Part shown: positions 47,593 through 60,130 of the stretch, one piece after another
How the letters are laid out: every line of letters starts with the position of its first letter
Position numbering within the stretch: position 1 is the first letter of the stretch
DNA from: Labia minor
Lineage: Eukaryota > Arthropoda > Insecta > Dermaptera > Spongiphoridae
Direction of reading: 5' to 3'
DNA length: 64,000 bases
Assembly: GCA_963082975.1 (NCBI GenBank)
Contig: OY720344.1
Span: forward strand, 65,810,546-65,874,545
The notes under the pieces: model-generated
Seen by the model: the letters and a program-made list of their open reading frames with translations, nothing else
Database searches by the model: none
What the model was told of the DNA's origin: nothing
Translations under genes and position numbers: made by a program

Positions 47593-48138
47593 TAAAAAGA
47601 TAAGATACATTATAATCTATAATAATATTGAGGTAAAGATTAAATTTTGATTTAAATTTGTATGAGGTTGACGTTTATACAAGTATAATGATGGTTGTAA
47701 GTTTTATGCATGATTGATGTTCATAGGTTATAGGATTAGTTGAATTTCATACGCGATGAGAAATTTGAATAATCAATAGAGACATTGAAAGAACGAGAGG
47801 TGGGAGGAATAATGTTTTATCCATTGGATGGTTGAAAACATGAAAATAATCGTATTGGATTAATATTATTAATGAAAAGGATATAATACAGATGGGCGAT
47901 ATTGATTTTCTGTTTGACCTGTATTATTTTATAGTTCAAAGGTCATATTTTCATAGATTATCAGTGAAATGAAAGTGAGCATCGTTTTTTAAATAAATGA
48001 AAGTTTATTGAAATAAATAAATTTAACTAGGCTACAGGTTGTTTCTAAAAATCTGTCAAAATAATTTCCAAGTCCCTATGAACTAAATGAAAAGTTGTAT
48101 AGGAAATGAAATATTCGCTGCTTTCCTACCCTCTGTGT

Positions 48139-48170
<32 letters not shown>

Positions 48171-50530
48171 TTAAATGAAGACATTAATTGAAAAGCCACT
48201 GGAATGAACACGAAATGGACAAAGTTGTTTTAGGTTCATTTAATTGAACTTGGAAATTATCTCTCGATAGATTTATTTCAAAAGGAAACTTTACTGGGTT
48301 TTCTCTCTCTCTCTCCTCTCTCTCCTCCTCTCCCTCTCTCTTTCTCTCTCTTTTGCCTATTGATCATCTCCTCAAATGAATTCTGATGAACCAATTCGGA
48401 ATTTTTAGACTTATGTATTTTTTTTTTCTTTTAATTCTATTTTAGTCCATGACATGTAAAATGTTGGGGAAAAGTAAGAGAGGATGAAAGGGGAATGGGG
48501 GAGAGTCGAGAAACCGCACCTTGACTAGAGTAGCACAGGAGTGGCGAATAAAAAATTTATATTATTTCCATTTTAATAATATGATTAGATTTTGATTTGA
48601 TTTTTATAGAAAATAAAAAAAAAAATTAATAAATTATTGATAAGGTTATTAATGAAGGAATGGAGTTAGGATAATAGAAACATTTACATTTAATGCAATC
48701 ACTTTGTTTAAATATAGACAATGTTTATTATTGAACATTCGAAATTGGATTTACGTTTCGCGCTTTAAAACATATTTAACGATCCGTTTTTACATGACAA
48801 GGAATAAACGAAAAGTAAATAAGAAGAAAAAAAAAGAAGCAGAAGAATTCTTGAAATTCAAGGCGCAGGTCATTATGGAGGGGCGGCGTTGCCAGGTGGG
48901 CTCTTAGTCACACTTAATGACTCTAAATATTAAAATTATTCAAAATTATAAAGTACTTAGGAAATGGAATCCTTGCAAAAACACCAAAGTAATCCCTTTC
49001 CCCTGGGTCAATGGAGAAAAGCAATCGGTAGGTCAGGAGCGAATAGTAGATAAAAACAACTACCGGTTAATGAAGATACCCCTTCCTTCTGCTATCGACC
49101 GATCAAAATGCAATGATTGCCAAAAGTTAGGATTTGCATCCATTCAACAGAAATGAGTTTAATATAATTAATTGGATTCCTGTGACAAAAAAATGGTCCA
49201 AATTAATTCTATATTCCCATTAGGAAGGCAGGATTGTATATCACATTATCAAATATTTCTCAAAAATGAAGCCATTTAATATAAAACAGATATTAGAGTG
49301 ATATGATAATATTATATTAATTCTATTTTTAATTTAAATGGTAGATAAATATTAGAAATTCATCTCTAAATCAGTATAACACACAATTCTATTAACTACG
49401 CAAAATTGGGGCAAGTTTCCATCTATTGATTTTCTTTAAAATCTTCCTTTAAATGGACTCTCTTTAGAATTTCGTTTGTAAATACGTTTTATATGTTATC
49501 CTGTAAAAAGCAATGTCTGCCATCGAAAGGAAAAGTGTTGGATAGACTCTTTAAAAAAAGAAAGAAAATCGATACGTATCGGATTTAATTCAACATCGAA
49601 TGTTGAGAATTTCATCCATGATGCAAGGATTGCATCACGTGATGTAAACCATCCATTCATCTTCAAATAATTATCCAATCATACTTTAAATGATTTTAAT
49701 TTTTCTTATCTTTTAAAGAAATAAGAAAAGTTCCATTTGTCATCCACAAAATTAACAATTTTAATAATAAATAATTAATTAATAAATAAATAATAAATAA
49801 TTAATAAATAATTTATATAATAAAGTTATTCATTATTTTAAATTAATTTAAAGGATGATATATAATGAAATGATTAATAGATAAGGTAATTTAAAACATA
49901 AGCGGGAGAAAATTTGTATTTTATTTATGTTAAAAGAAAAAAAAAATATGACAGATACTTGAGAAACATTACTTATTAAGTGTAATTTATGATAATAAAA
50001 TTTAATAAATCTTTCCATTTTTATTATTTTTTTTTTGTATTTTACTGAATAAATTAAATTAAATTTACAAATATAAATATATTTGTAAATAATATATGTA
50101 TTTACGTACTTTAACTTTAATTCGTTTTTATAAAACATTTAAAATTTTTTTTTTTTGTTTATTAGATTAATTATTAAGAATGATTATCTATATATTTATA
50201 TACATATATCCCCTGGTTCAAGTGAAATAAGTTTTATTATTATTATTATAAATTTAGAATTTATCAGCCACGTCGTTGTTATTTGTCACCACTTGGCAGA
50301 CATTTATCAAATAGAAATGAAGTCCAAATGAGGTCTGTCGGTTGTTTGTTTGTTAATGATATTTTGAAGTAATGGTAGGAGAAGGAGGAAGAAGAAGAAG
50401 ATGAAGAAGAAATAAATCATCCAAAGAGTAATAGAATTATAAAATTGATTGTGAGGGTCACAGCAGCGTAGCTTCAGATAATGTCGATGTGTAGAAAATT
50501 TCAATGTCACGGTCAATGAAGGCTTGTTAT
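47593..50530. other. AT-rich DNA with (CT)n and (TAA)n tracts
   Basis: Tracts are (TAA)n at about 48140-48170 and a CT-rich stretch at 48300-48355. A plus frame at 48704-48907 ends in a GC-richer piece (FLKFKAQVIMEGRRCQ) followed by a donor-like CAG|GTGGGC. Its upstream part is a lysine run, so exon status is unproven. A palindromic E-box catcacgtgatg lies near 49634. No gene is assigned. Confidence 0.35.
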
Positions 50531-50900
50531 GCTTAAACATAAATTAAAGCCAACCGGCCGGCTTCAAGATCGTGTTGACAGGAATGGATCTCTTTCTCTT
50601 TCTCTCTCACGGTTGAGGGTGTGCGAAAAGAAAAGCAACCAAGCAATAAATATGTGGGAAGTGGGTGGAAGAGAATAACCCATCCCTCAATCCCTCTATT
50701 AACCCCAAAGGTAAAGACAAACTTCGCTTAATAACACGGTATTGATTGGCCATTGGACTAAAGGTCACCGGGTGACTGAGGACATGAGACGCAAAAGAGG
50801 AAAATTTCAACAGGCGCTGTCCCTCATGCCATAATAAGCGCGAATCACATGACCCATATGTTGGCACAACGCGGCGCAATAAGGCATACGTGTTTGTTTT
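50531..50900 (-). other. GC-richer block upstream in intron, unrecognised ORF
   Basis: A 90-codon minus frame (50607-50879; for example SFASHVLSHPVTFSPMANQY) is open in a block richer in GC than its flanks. It lies about 330 bp downstream, in transcript direction, of the 51209-51277 first exon, i.e. in its presumed first intron. Possible regulatory motifs on the plus strand are AAAGGTCAC followed by an inverted GTGACT (near 50760-50778), and CCGGCCGG near 50555. No convincing acceptor in the right phase was found, so an intronic regulatory segment is at least as likely as an exon. Confidence 0.25.
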
Positions 50901-50919
50901 GTTTTGTTTGTTTGTTTAC

Positions 50920-50956
<37 letters not shown>

Positions 50957-51208
50957 CATATATTTATATATATTTAAAAAAATCATTTTTGACACTGACA
51001 CTGCAATAAGAAGGCACTAACACTTTGCCACGAGCGCATTTGACAACAATAACAACAACACTATTGGAATGTCACACACAAAAATGAAAAAAGTAAATGA
51101 ATGAGGAGCATAAATAAATTATAGGTAAATCAATCAAAGAGCGATGAAAAATAAAAAAAATAATAGGATGCGCAGGTGACGTGGCTGAGATGGGGGTCCA
51201 TCACGTAC

Positions 51209-51277
51209 CTGGATAGTGGTGAGGTAGCAGCCATCTTCATCATCATCTCCAAAAAAATGGGAGGGAGGAGGGTCCAT
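51209..51277 (-). CDS. First coding exon of an unidentified gene
   Basis: On the minus strand an ATG at 51277 (context CCATCATGG) opens 23 codons in phase 0 to a perfect donor CAG|GTACGTGA (exon end 51209). An in-frame TAA lies six codons upstream, which fixes this ATG as the start. The peptide begins MDPPPSHFFG, has an acidic run (DDDED) in the middle and ends CYLTTIQ. This is a low-complexity acidic N-terminus such as transcriptional or chromatin regulators often have, but I cannot name the gene. The 5' UTR and promoter lie in the CpG-dense block above it. The remaining exons must lie below 51208 or beyond the window and were not recognised. Confidence 0.75.
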
Positions 51278-51640
51278 GATGGAGGGGTAGATTTAGCTGC
51301 TGTTGCTGTTGCGGCTGGACGAAGAAACTTTCAGTACTGAGGAAAGAGCGAGCGGCTCGCGATAGCTGCATTGCGCCGCGCGCGCGCATAAACACCAACA
51401 CACCAATACAGTGACATCGGGGGCCCTGGGACACCCGCCGAATCGAGCCGACCGCCTCCGGATTGGCACGAAATGTCCGACAACCGAGGCAAGGTCAAGT
51501 TCGCCATGTTGTTAAAACGTCACGAGCGCGACCGAGCGCAACAACCCGCCACGACAGCAAATAGATATACAACATCCACCACGACACAGAGGAAGAACAT
51601 CACGCGTGCCTGACACGTCATACTCATTTATCACGTTCTC
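51278..51640 (-). promoter_or_regulatory. CpG-dense promoter and 5' UTR of the 51209 exon
   Basis: From about 51330 to 51620 CpG is dense (for example gcgccgcgcgcgcgc at 51375), in sharp contrast to the AT-rich flanks. CRE-like half-sites (aacgtcacg near 51517, cacgtcata near 51617) are present. A CAG-repeat stretch (CAACAGCAACAGCAG on the minus strand, near 51300) lies in the inferred 5' UTR. A TATA box is not evident, as expected for a GC-rich housekeeping or regulatory promoter. The transcription start cannot be placed. Confidence 0.6.
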
Positions 51641-53880
51641 ATGCAAAATTTATAGAAAAATTCATCAGGAAATTAGATCCTATTCGGATAGTAAATGATT
51701 AAAATTCCAAAACATTAAAAAATAAAAATAAAAAAAAATCAATTTATTTTTATTTATTTATTTTTTTTTCCAGTTAGTAATTAAATTGGTTTCATAATAT
51801 ACCATAATCAACACAAATTTGTATAACATATATAATTTGATTGGAAACAAATGCATTTTTAAAATAATTATAATTTTTTTGTTTCATTCATGTTGCTATG
51901 CGAAAAAAATGCCTTCCTATTAACTTAATAAATAATCTATTATGTGATTTTAAATAATATCAAACATTATTCAATCCAATCAAATAATTCTCAAATTGTA
52001 TAATTTTTCCATCAATAAAGTATATCCAATTTCAATATAACATATTTCAAACTATTTACTAAAAATTCTGTATTAATAAATAAATAAATAAATATATAAA
52101 ATCAAAATATTCGAACAAATCCATATTGAAGCAATATTATCGTATGTCCTAGATTTCAAGAAAACAACTAAAATTAATATTTTATCCAAAAACAAATCTT
52201 TAAAAAATTTAAATTTCATCATAATTTTATTTAACACATTACCCATATTATAAGTAATAATAACTTATAAGAATTTTACAAATATAAATTTTTGCATTAT
52301 AATTATTTAATCTCCTTTAAGAAATAATTTTAAAAAGTTTACAAGAACAAAAGATTGATATCTTTACTTAGGATAGATAAAAAAAATGACTCACTTGAAT
52401 ATTCTTGCCTTATGTTATAAGAAGAATAATTATACTTGTCACTTATAACTTATACTTTATTATTATCAAGAGTTAAGATCATATATATTAAATAAACCTA
52501 TAAGTATTATAGAATGTCATTAGATTTAAATAAAAATGGAATAACATTTATATTTATAAGGCTTATAAGTTCATTGTTTTTCATAAATTTTTAATTAAGA
52601 AATTATATTTTCCAATCTTTGATTATTAATTCTATGCTAACGACTACAACACGAAACCTTTTTTTTAATAAATTCAACTAATAAATGAAATACATATATT
52701 CTTATTCTTCTAAAATATTAGGATAAAAAATTGAAAGAACTTTCGAAAGAATTTGATTTCTTATAAAAAATAATTTTAAAATTTTAAAGATTATATTTCT
52801 CGATTTTTTTTTTGGAATTGGAATTTCTCTTTATAAAAACTTATACTTGTGCTTAAATTCTTCATATTATTACTTATAAATTGTTAGAATTTATAATAAA
52901 ATATCTGTGTAATCTACATATAGCTAAAATACGGAGCCACGTATCATGGGGTACTACCTATTCTGGGCCTCATGGACTTCCACGGCCCCTTTGTCATAGT
53001 CTAAAGATTTCGCTTGTGAAAATATCCTGCCAAAAAAAAGGAGAATTTACATTCAGACAAAAAGGCAATAGTTTTATAAATAAAATAATAAATAATAAAT
53101 TATATTATTTGTCAAATATAGAAACATATATTCATATTTTTTGTTTGAAGAAATGATTTATATTCTAATCGAAATATTTACAAATATAAAAGATAAAAAT
53201 AAAAACGTTATATTGTATGCTTTGATTTTATAATTTTTTTTAAAGTATAACGATTGTTTTATAATTGAGGATTTGTCTCTCCATTGTAATTAACTTTCTG
53301 TCAACAAACAACATATTTAAGTATATATCAATCGATTATGATTTATATGTCCACTATTATCCACTAAAAGAATACAAATGAAAATGAAACTAGTTTTTTA
53401 GTTTCATTTTCATGAATATTAAGGGAAAATTGAAAGGATCAGATAGTTTACTTCCTGCCCCCGTTTTTATACTACCTGGTTTATTTCAACTGTTGTAAAC
53501 TTATTTAATATTTAATATAGTTGGGTAATTAGTGGGAGCTCAAATTGTTTAGAAAATAGTAAATATTTTTTTTTAAATATTAGTAAAAATATATATATTT
53601 GAAATATTAAAAAAAAATCAATCTATTATTTATATCGATTTATTTCTGTAAAATTCAGTAATTCAATATTTAATTGATGATCTTTTAGTTATTTAATTAT
53701 TATTATTAAAAATAATTCTTTAATTCATTTAAACTCATGTTTTAAAATTAAAAAAAAAAAAAACAATAAATATTTTTTTTTAATTTGAATAAGAAATATG
53801 TAAGTAATTTTAATGTAAATAATTTCATGAATAATTTGGGAGTTATGATTATGCAAATATATATAGAAAAGTAATCGTTT
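51641..53880. other. AT-rich non-coding DNA
   Basis: The stretch is low-complexity apart from a GC-richer patch at 52930-53000. There a short frame (GATYHGVLPILGLMDFHGPF) is open but has no splice sites. It may be part of an unrecognised transposon. No gene is assigned. Confidence 0.4.
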
Positions 53881-54131
53881 CATTGGGATTGGGACAGACC
53901 TCGAAGAATGGGGTCCTATTTTTAAATCGGACAAACGTGCACGAGCGTATTTCAAGGTCCAAGGCGCCCATCGGTCCTCTTCTTAGCAAGGAGGCAATCA
54001 ATCGGAATCGATTGTGTCAGCCCGCCTATGTTCTGACACCGAATGGAATTTATATCCTGGCAGCTGGAAATAAAATCACTTCTTCTGATACAAACACGCA
54101 TTCCTATCCCGAATTTAGACACAAACAATAA
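53881..54131. other. Unrecognised GC-richer block, possible exon
   Basis: On the plus strand an 82-codon frame (for example NRLCQPAYVLTPNGIYILAA) is open to a stop at 54131. An acceptor-like gggattgggacag precedes it at about 53899. On the minus strand an equally good acceptor (tgattttatttccag) precedes CTGCCAGGATAT, with a 36-codon frame containing INSIRCQNIGGLTQSIPIDC. The strand is therefore ambiguous and neither product is recognised. Confidence 0.25.
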
Positions 54132-54609
54132 GTTTTTTATTTGTTTCTTTTTTTTTATTTATGTTTTTTAATGTTAATGATTTATTCAAGAATTAGGATT
54201 TCCAAAAAACAAAAAAGTTTTTTTAAATGTTTAATACATGAATTTTAATGAATTTGTTGATTAAATTAAAAAAACAAGATGGAATAAATAAAGTTATAAA
54301 AAATAGGCCGATATTTGGAAATATTTTATATACATTAATTTTATAAAGTAGAAAAAAGGTATGAGCAAATCGTGAATACATGATATCCTTAGGAGAACTT
54401 GACGAATGCTGATTTGTTGCTCTTATATTAATATACTATATATATAAAGAGAGAAAGAATTGAATATTTACTTGATTAAAGCAATTAGAATATATAAGAA
54501 TTAATCAACATACTATAAAGAATTATATATTTTCTTTAACTAAAATTCCTCCCCTCCAAATCCCCACCTAAAAAATTCTTTAAATTAGATAGCATTTCCT
54601 GATTTCATT
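54132..54609. other. AT-rich non-coding DNA
   Basis: No gene or element terminus is recognised. Confidence 0.5.
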
Positions 54610-54920
54610 TTTACCGACCGACGATAGGAAGAAAAGGTATTTTTTTCACACCAAATTTCACATCTGGAGATTTTTACATATCTCCATGAATCATGTATTT
54701 TGTTAAAAGAAAAAAGTATTTTTAGCATGATGTCTGTCTGTCGGTCCGTCTGTTCGCCCTTCTAACCATTGGTGTCCGTATAGGCGTGTATAGCTTGGAC
54801 GGCTCAACGGATTTTTATAAAATTTGGTGTATTTACTTAAAACATCAGTAGCATGAATTCATCAACTTTTGGTGAATATCCGGAAACCGGAAATGGTAGT
54901 TTACAAAGTATTAATTTTAT
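54610..54920 (+). repeat. Interspersed repeat, second copy of the 29091 family
   Basis: The order is gaccgacgataggaag, caccaaatttcacat, acatatctccatgaatcatg, tttttagcatgatgtctgtc with ctgtcggtccgtctg, cttggacggctcaacg, aaaatttggtgta and ccggaaaccggaaatggtag. This is a circular permutation of the order in the copy at 29091-29510, as expected if the ancestral unit is tandemly repeated. Confidence 0.65.
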
Positions 54921-57900
54921 ATTCATTGTCAGAAAATATTTCACTTAAAATATAGTAGTAATTAATAATTGAGTAATTAAACTAAATATAAAAACCAAGA
55001 TAATATAAATTAGACATTTTAATTCAAGTTTTAAAAATATTTTTTTTTATACTTTTGTATATATATATTTTTATTTGGAAATTAATAATTTATTTCAAAT
55101 TGTCGATCGGTTCTATGCCTGGCCACAGCTCATATTTAAATACGTATTTAATATAAAAATAATTATGATATAAAACTTGATCATTCAATATTTTATCAAT
55201 TCATGTTATCTAGAAATTATTTAAATAAATTATTTTTATAATTTTATTTGAATTAACAAAGAACAGTAGGTAATGGACTTTTACAGTATTACTAAGAAAT
55301 AAAGTAAAAGATGAATGAATGAATTATATAATTAATGTTTAATCAACATTAAATTATTTATGTGACATGGTAAATCTTTTACTTAAAAAGTATAAACCTA
55401 CTTATTTCACTGAAACAGGATTTTTATAATCAGAGTTACTTATATTCGTATACCTCAGCCATTATTATATAATACATATTGTATTTTAAAATGTTCTAAA
55501 TATATATCTTCACATTTTCAAATAAAACAAAAATTCTCCCTAATTTTACATTTTTTTTATGAATCATAAAATAAATCTAAAAAGAGTTAATGAATGTCAT
55601 CTTTTTATATTCTATCAAACGGGCTTTTAAAGCCATGGTATTCTCAAATAGGAATACGTAAAATAAAAATATTATATAATAAATGATGGAAAAAAACATT
55701 CATTGAAAAAAAAACATTGCATCAAAATGACATAGAGCGCTGTTCAAAATATAAACAAATTTGATTATGTTACATAAAACAAAATAATTCGTAAAAGGCA
55801 ATGAGAGGGAGAGGGGATAGAGAGTAGCGAGGATACCTTGCTTCAGAGAGGATGAGTCATTTCAATATTCATAATATAAATAAACCAATTTCCTGATTAG
55901 AAAAATTATTTATTTGTTCTTTAAATGGTTGGAAAAGAATGACTGGGCATTTACTCTACTACGTTATCTTGAAAGATGATCCGTTTAAAAACAACATTTT
56001 AAAGAAACTGAGAGAGATTGCAAGTTTGAAATTCGAAACTAATTGATGGAGAGAAACGATCGAATAAATAACGATTTTTTTGTGGAATTAAAAATGTTTT
56101 TAAATAATTAATTTAGAAAAAAAAATTATAAAAAGTTCAAATATTGCATAAAAATAGTTAAATTTTTTTTTAAAACAAGTCCATTATTTTAACAATTTTC
56201 TTATTATCATATATACATTATTAGTAATAAAATTTTCTATAATTATTATTATAATTTATCTGCAAGGGGTATTTAATGCTATAAATCAACATTTATTATA
56301 AGCTGTCTTTGATCAATATTTTTTTCACCAAACGATACTAACAAGTAGTATAGAGACAACTTCGTAGAGGCTCAGCTAGACAAATAATATAGTAAACTGT
56401 ATTCTGATCGATTTCGATGTGTCAGACCCTACATTCCTCGAATGAATCCTCCAGACAGAGAAAGACAAATAAAAAAAATATTTTCTTTTAAAATCCAACC
56501 AATAGGTTATTTTAATCTATAAATAGACAAATAGACAAATATATAAATTGACAAATAAATAAATTCATATCACGTAAATATAAAACAGGCTAAGAGAGAC
56601 ACTGTAAAGTGGTCCTTATTGACTGACTATAATTTAATTAACTAAGCCGCTCAATAAGAGGCTGCAAAAAAATTTCTTTATAAGAGTATGCGGAATGTGA
56701 TCGTTGAGGCCGAGAACTTTCAAGTCCTGCAGTGCCATGGAGTTAGATAGATATTCAAGTATGCTTATATAAATATCTATTTATAATAATAATAATTATT
56801 ATTATACGTAAGAAAAAATATTTTAATAATCAGTATTTTTCAAGAAATTATATTTATTATCTTCATGAATAAATATAATTAAATAATTTAAGAAAACAAT
56901 TATAAATACATGCATGTGCATGCATGTATGATACCTATATAGATAGATAATCAAATAATGTTGATGCAAATAAATATATTCAATTGAATTTTATGGAAGA
57001 TATTTATTATTTTTTATATCTTATATAATTATAAAACATTGATCAAAAATCATTTATGATTATTATTAAAAATAAAAATTGATATATTGATATTTTGAAA
57101 TTATTTATAAATTAAAATATCAATTGATATTTGGGGCAGTCAAAATATTATTTATAATGAAATATGTAAATTATTTGTCAATGAATAATTCTCTTTCAAT
57201 AAAAAAAAGAGCAAAGTATTAAATAATAAAAAAGAAGATAATGTCTGATAAATTATAATAATTATAGGTAATTTTTATTATATTCAAATTATATAACCAA
57301 AGAAAATTTTATAAAATGCATTACCAGAGTAATAATGAATAATGAATAATTTGTTTATCAATGAAATGAAAAAAATGTGTGTAGTGTCATTTGCATTATG
57401 TTTAAACTGAAGAGTATATATATATGTATATATAAAAGATTTAAGATATTGAAAAAAATCAAAGGTGATTAGAGAAGATAGATCAATCAAAATAGATAGA
57501 ATAAGTTAGAAATTTTAGTGGCAATTCACAAACAATACTTAATAGATAAAATATAAGTGTATTTTGAAGAGCAGGATGGATGCCGGTTGAATCATGTGAC
57601 TATGATAATAGGATAATCAATTATTTAGATTCTGAAGTTTCTGAGAAAATCAAAGAAAAATTCACTTATGTCAAATAAAATTCTATATGAATTCTACTCA
57701 ATTTTATTGAAATCACTGAACCACGTTTTATCTTAGAAAAGAAATGGATATTTCATTCTAATTTACATGAAAAAAACACAAATTCATATCCACAATCTAT
57801 GCTTGATAGAATAAAGCATCATTAGGACTTTTTGATTGCTTTAATAAAACAAACAAGAGAATCTATTATTATATCTATTATATCTATTTAAAGTTCAATA

Positions 57901-58125
57901 TATCTACTTAAAATTTATATTAATATACTATAAATTATAAATCACATTATTATTTATTATAAAGTTCTCATATTGAGTGCTATATTCTAAAGCAATTTTA
58001 CTTTCACCTTTTACCCTTATTATAGGTGTAAATAATTAAGAAGATATTATCAAATTTTTAAAACTCTTATTCATGATTTTGGCGTAATAAAATATACTGT
58101 GTACTCAAATATTATATATATAAAA
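54921..58125. other. AT-rich non-coding DNA
   Basis: Slightly more complex patches occur at 56330-56460 and 56600-56760 but hold no frame with support. The rest is low-complexity. Confidence 0.45.
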
Positions 58126-58440
58126 GATGGTTTAGATTTCCATAAAAAATTTTATTATTATGAGAAGTTATCTGGGTTATTATCACGTTATATTATGTGA
58201 GATTTGATTCTTAGTACGAGCCAAACGTGTTTCAGTGTCAGTGCTAGTACAAAGATTTCTTCAGAACAAAGATAATCCGCGTGTTCAACCCAAAGTCCCA
58301 ATAGTGACGCCTACTAAGAAGACCCTGAATCCCAAAAATTCCTTCCTAAAATATTTCCGTGAAAATATCATAGAAATGGGAGCCGAAACGCCGAGACTGA
58401 TATCTCATAATAAAATGTGAAAATAATAAATACGAGATAT
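58126..58440. repeat. Palindromic repeat family, copy B (diverged)
   Basis: It shares with copies A and C the ggtttagatttcc flank, the tatctgggttattatcacgt arm, an (a)gaccctgaatcccaaaaat centre and the gggagccgaaacgccgagac arm. The internal palindrome is decayed. A 61-codon plus frame inside is a by-product of the repeat. Confidence 0.6.
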
Positions 58441-59184
58441 GAATATTATGAAAAGTTATTTCCACGCTTTATCTAACTAATTTTCAATATATATATATAG
58501 AGGGAGAGAGAAATACCAAGTTTAATTTTGATCCAGCATCTTATAGAATTTCCTATTGTGATTGGTTGCATAAGATTAAACCTTTGTAAATTATAATATA
58601 ACATATTTATACCTTACCTATTCTCTCCAACATTCCTTCAATTTACCCTTTGCTATTCCACTTCTAGTGAATCCAACCCCTTTCCCAATGTGACTTCAGA
58701 TGCTTCATTTTAATTTTCACATGTATTTAATTTAATTTCCTAGCAGATTTAATTTTATATTGTGAACACACGTATTTGTGCTACCGCTAATACGAGTATA
58801 TAAGGGATCAAAAAGCTGGAGAAAATATAAATATACTTTCACTCCCTCCCTATAATTAATGTTTTTATACTTTTTTTATGAATTATTAATAAATTTATAA
58901 TTATAATTAAGGAATCATTCTTTTTATCTTATATACAAGAAATTAATATACGATAAAAAATAGATGAATGTAATTTTAGATGTTTTGTATTAAAATATTA
59001 AAGAGAATTAATAAATGAAAAATTAATATACCTAAAATATGAACTATTTTATCTAATTTAAAGACCATTTAATAACCAACCGTATATCATTAAAAAAAAA
59101 TTTTAGTCAAAAGTTTTTAAGAAAAGAATATTAAAATTGTTTTTTATTTTCTTAATATTCAATTTAAATATATATATATATATA
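58441..59184. other. AT-rich non-coding DNA
   Basis: No gene or element end is recognised. Confidence 0.5.
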
Positions 59185-59668
59185 ACTATCAGATTTATCA
59201 GGGATATAATCACGTATTTTTGTGAGATTGTTTTCTCGAGGTTTCGGCACCCATTTTGGCGCCATTTTCAAGAGTGGAAATATTTTTGGGATTCTGGGTC
59301 TTAGTCTGTGTGACCAAGGGTTAATATCGGCATTTTGGGTTGATAGTTTGGATGGTTGGCCAACTGGGGGCCTCGGGCCGGTACGGACGTGTGCCAGGGT
59401 CAGGATTGCCCAAGATTCTTCGGAGCTCCACAGCAAAACCATCCAACCTATCAACCCAAAATCCCGATATTAACCCTTGGTCACACGGACTAAGACCCAG
59501 AACCCCAAAAATATTCCCACCTAAATAATCTCTTGAAAATGGTGCCAAAATGGGAGCCGAAACGTCGAAAAAACAATCTCACAAAAATACGTGATTATAT
59601 CCCTGATAAATCTGATAGTAATAATAACAATAACATTCACGGAAACTTAAACCAACATATATACATAT
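59185..59668. repeat. Palindromic repeat family, copy C (near-perfect arms)
   Basis: The core 59185-59619 is a large inverted repeat. The left arm starts actatcagatttatcaggg and the right arm ends ccctgataaatctgatagt. Arms of about 160 bp match closely, including ttctgggtcttagtc, tgaccaagggttaatatcg and attttgggttgata. They are separated by a GC-rich spacer around ggcctcgggccggtacgg. The right flank carries a (TAA)-rich tract and an inverted copy of the tgttggttt flank of copy A. Open frames on both strands (62-96 codons) arise because the arms mirror each other and are not separate genes. Confidence 0.8.
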
Positions 59669-59673
59669 ATATT

Positions 59674-60130
59674 CGAGGGAAACCCAAAAAGTTCGTGACA
59701 TTTTGAACGAACACAGGTTTTTTGGATAAAAAATTATTTTATTTTTCAAAGTAGTCTCCTTTGAGCTCTATACCAACGTTTCTACAATTTTTATCCCTTC
59801 AAAAAATAAGATTTGTCGATGACATCTTTGGTGCCGATTCACCCCGAAAAACCCACTGTTTTGACACCTTTTTAGTCTCTGCTGAGTTGTGGTCACGGTT
59901 ACGAAACGGCGCTAAAACTCGGTTTCCGCTAACAATTCACTTTTTTCCATTTTATTTTCAAATCACGAGGTAGTCTGCTATTAATGGATGTCAAACAAAA
60001 ACTAAAAGACACAGCTGGTTCAAATTTCGACAGTTGTCAGCTGATAGTTGCTTGCTGACAGGAGCAGTGTTACCATTTCATTTAAGAGACAGGAAATTCA
60101 AAAAGTCACGGACTTATTGATCTGTACTCG
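59674..60130 (-). mobile_element. Internally deleted mariner element, second copy
   Basis: The ends match the element at 20447-20941: the left end is cgagggaaacccaaaaagtt and the right is gtcacggacttattgatctg then tactcg, next to TA. On the minus strand the interior reads SAETKKVSKQWVFRGESAPK. This is the mid-transposase ETKxxSxQW...GExxPK block of mariners, a part deleted from the other copy. A deletion then joins it to the C-terminal region. No intact frame remains. The element lies 5 bp to the right of palindromic copy C. Confidence 0.8.

Noticed and set aside
48800-48907. Possible tubulin-cofactor or CAP-Gly type exon (MEGRRCQ before a donor-like site)
   Set aside because: The match is a few residues, the upstream part is a lysine run and there is no acceptor.
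49496-50138. Minus frames of 60 and 96 codons
   Set aside because: AT-driven amino-acid composition (K, I, N, F, Y), no splice sites and no recognised motifs.
51243-51434. 63-codon minus frame in the CpG island
   Set aside because: It overlaps the 51209-51277 exon in another frame. The exon has a donor and an upstream stop supporting it, this frame has neither.
59164-59548. Four overlapping open frames of 62-96 codons on both strands
   Set aside because: They arise from mirrored arms of a palindrome. The peptides repeat each other and have no independent support.
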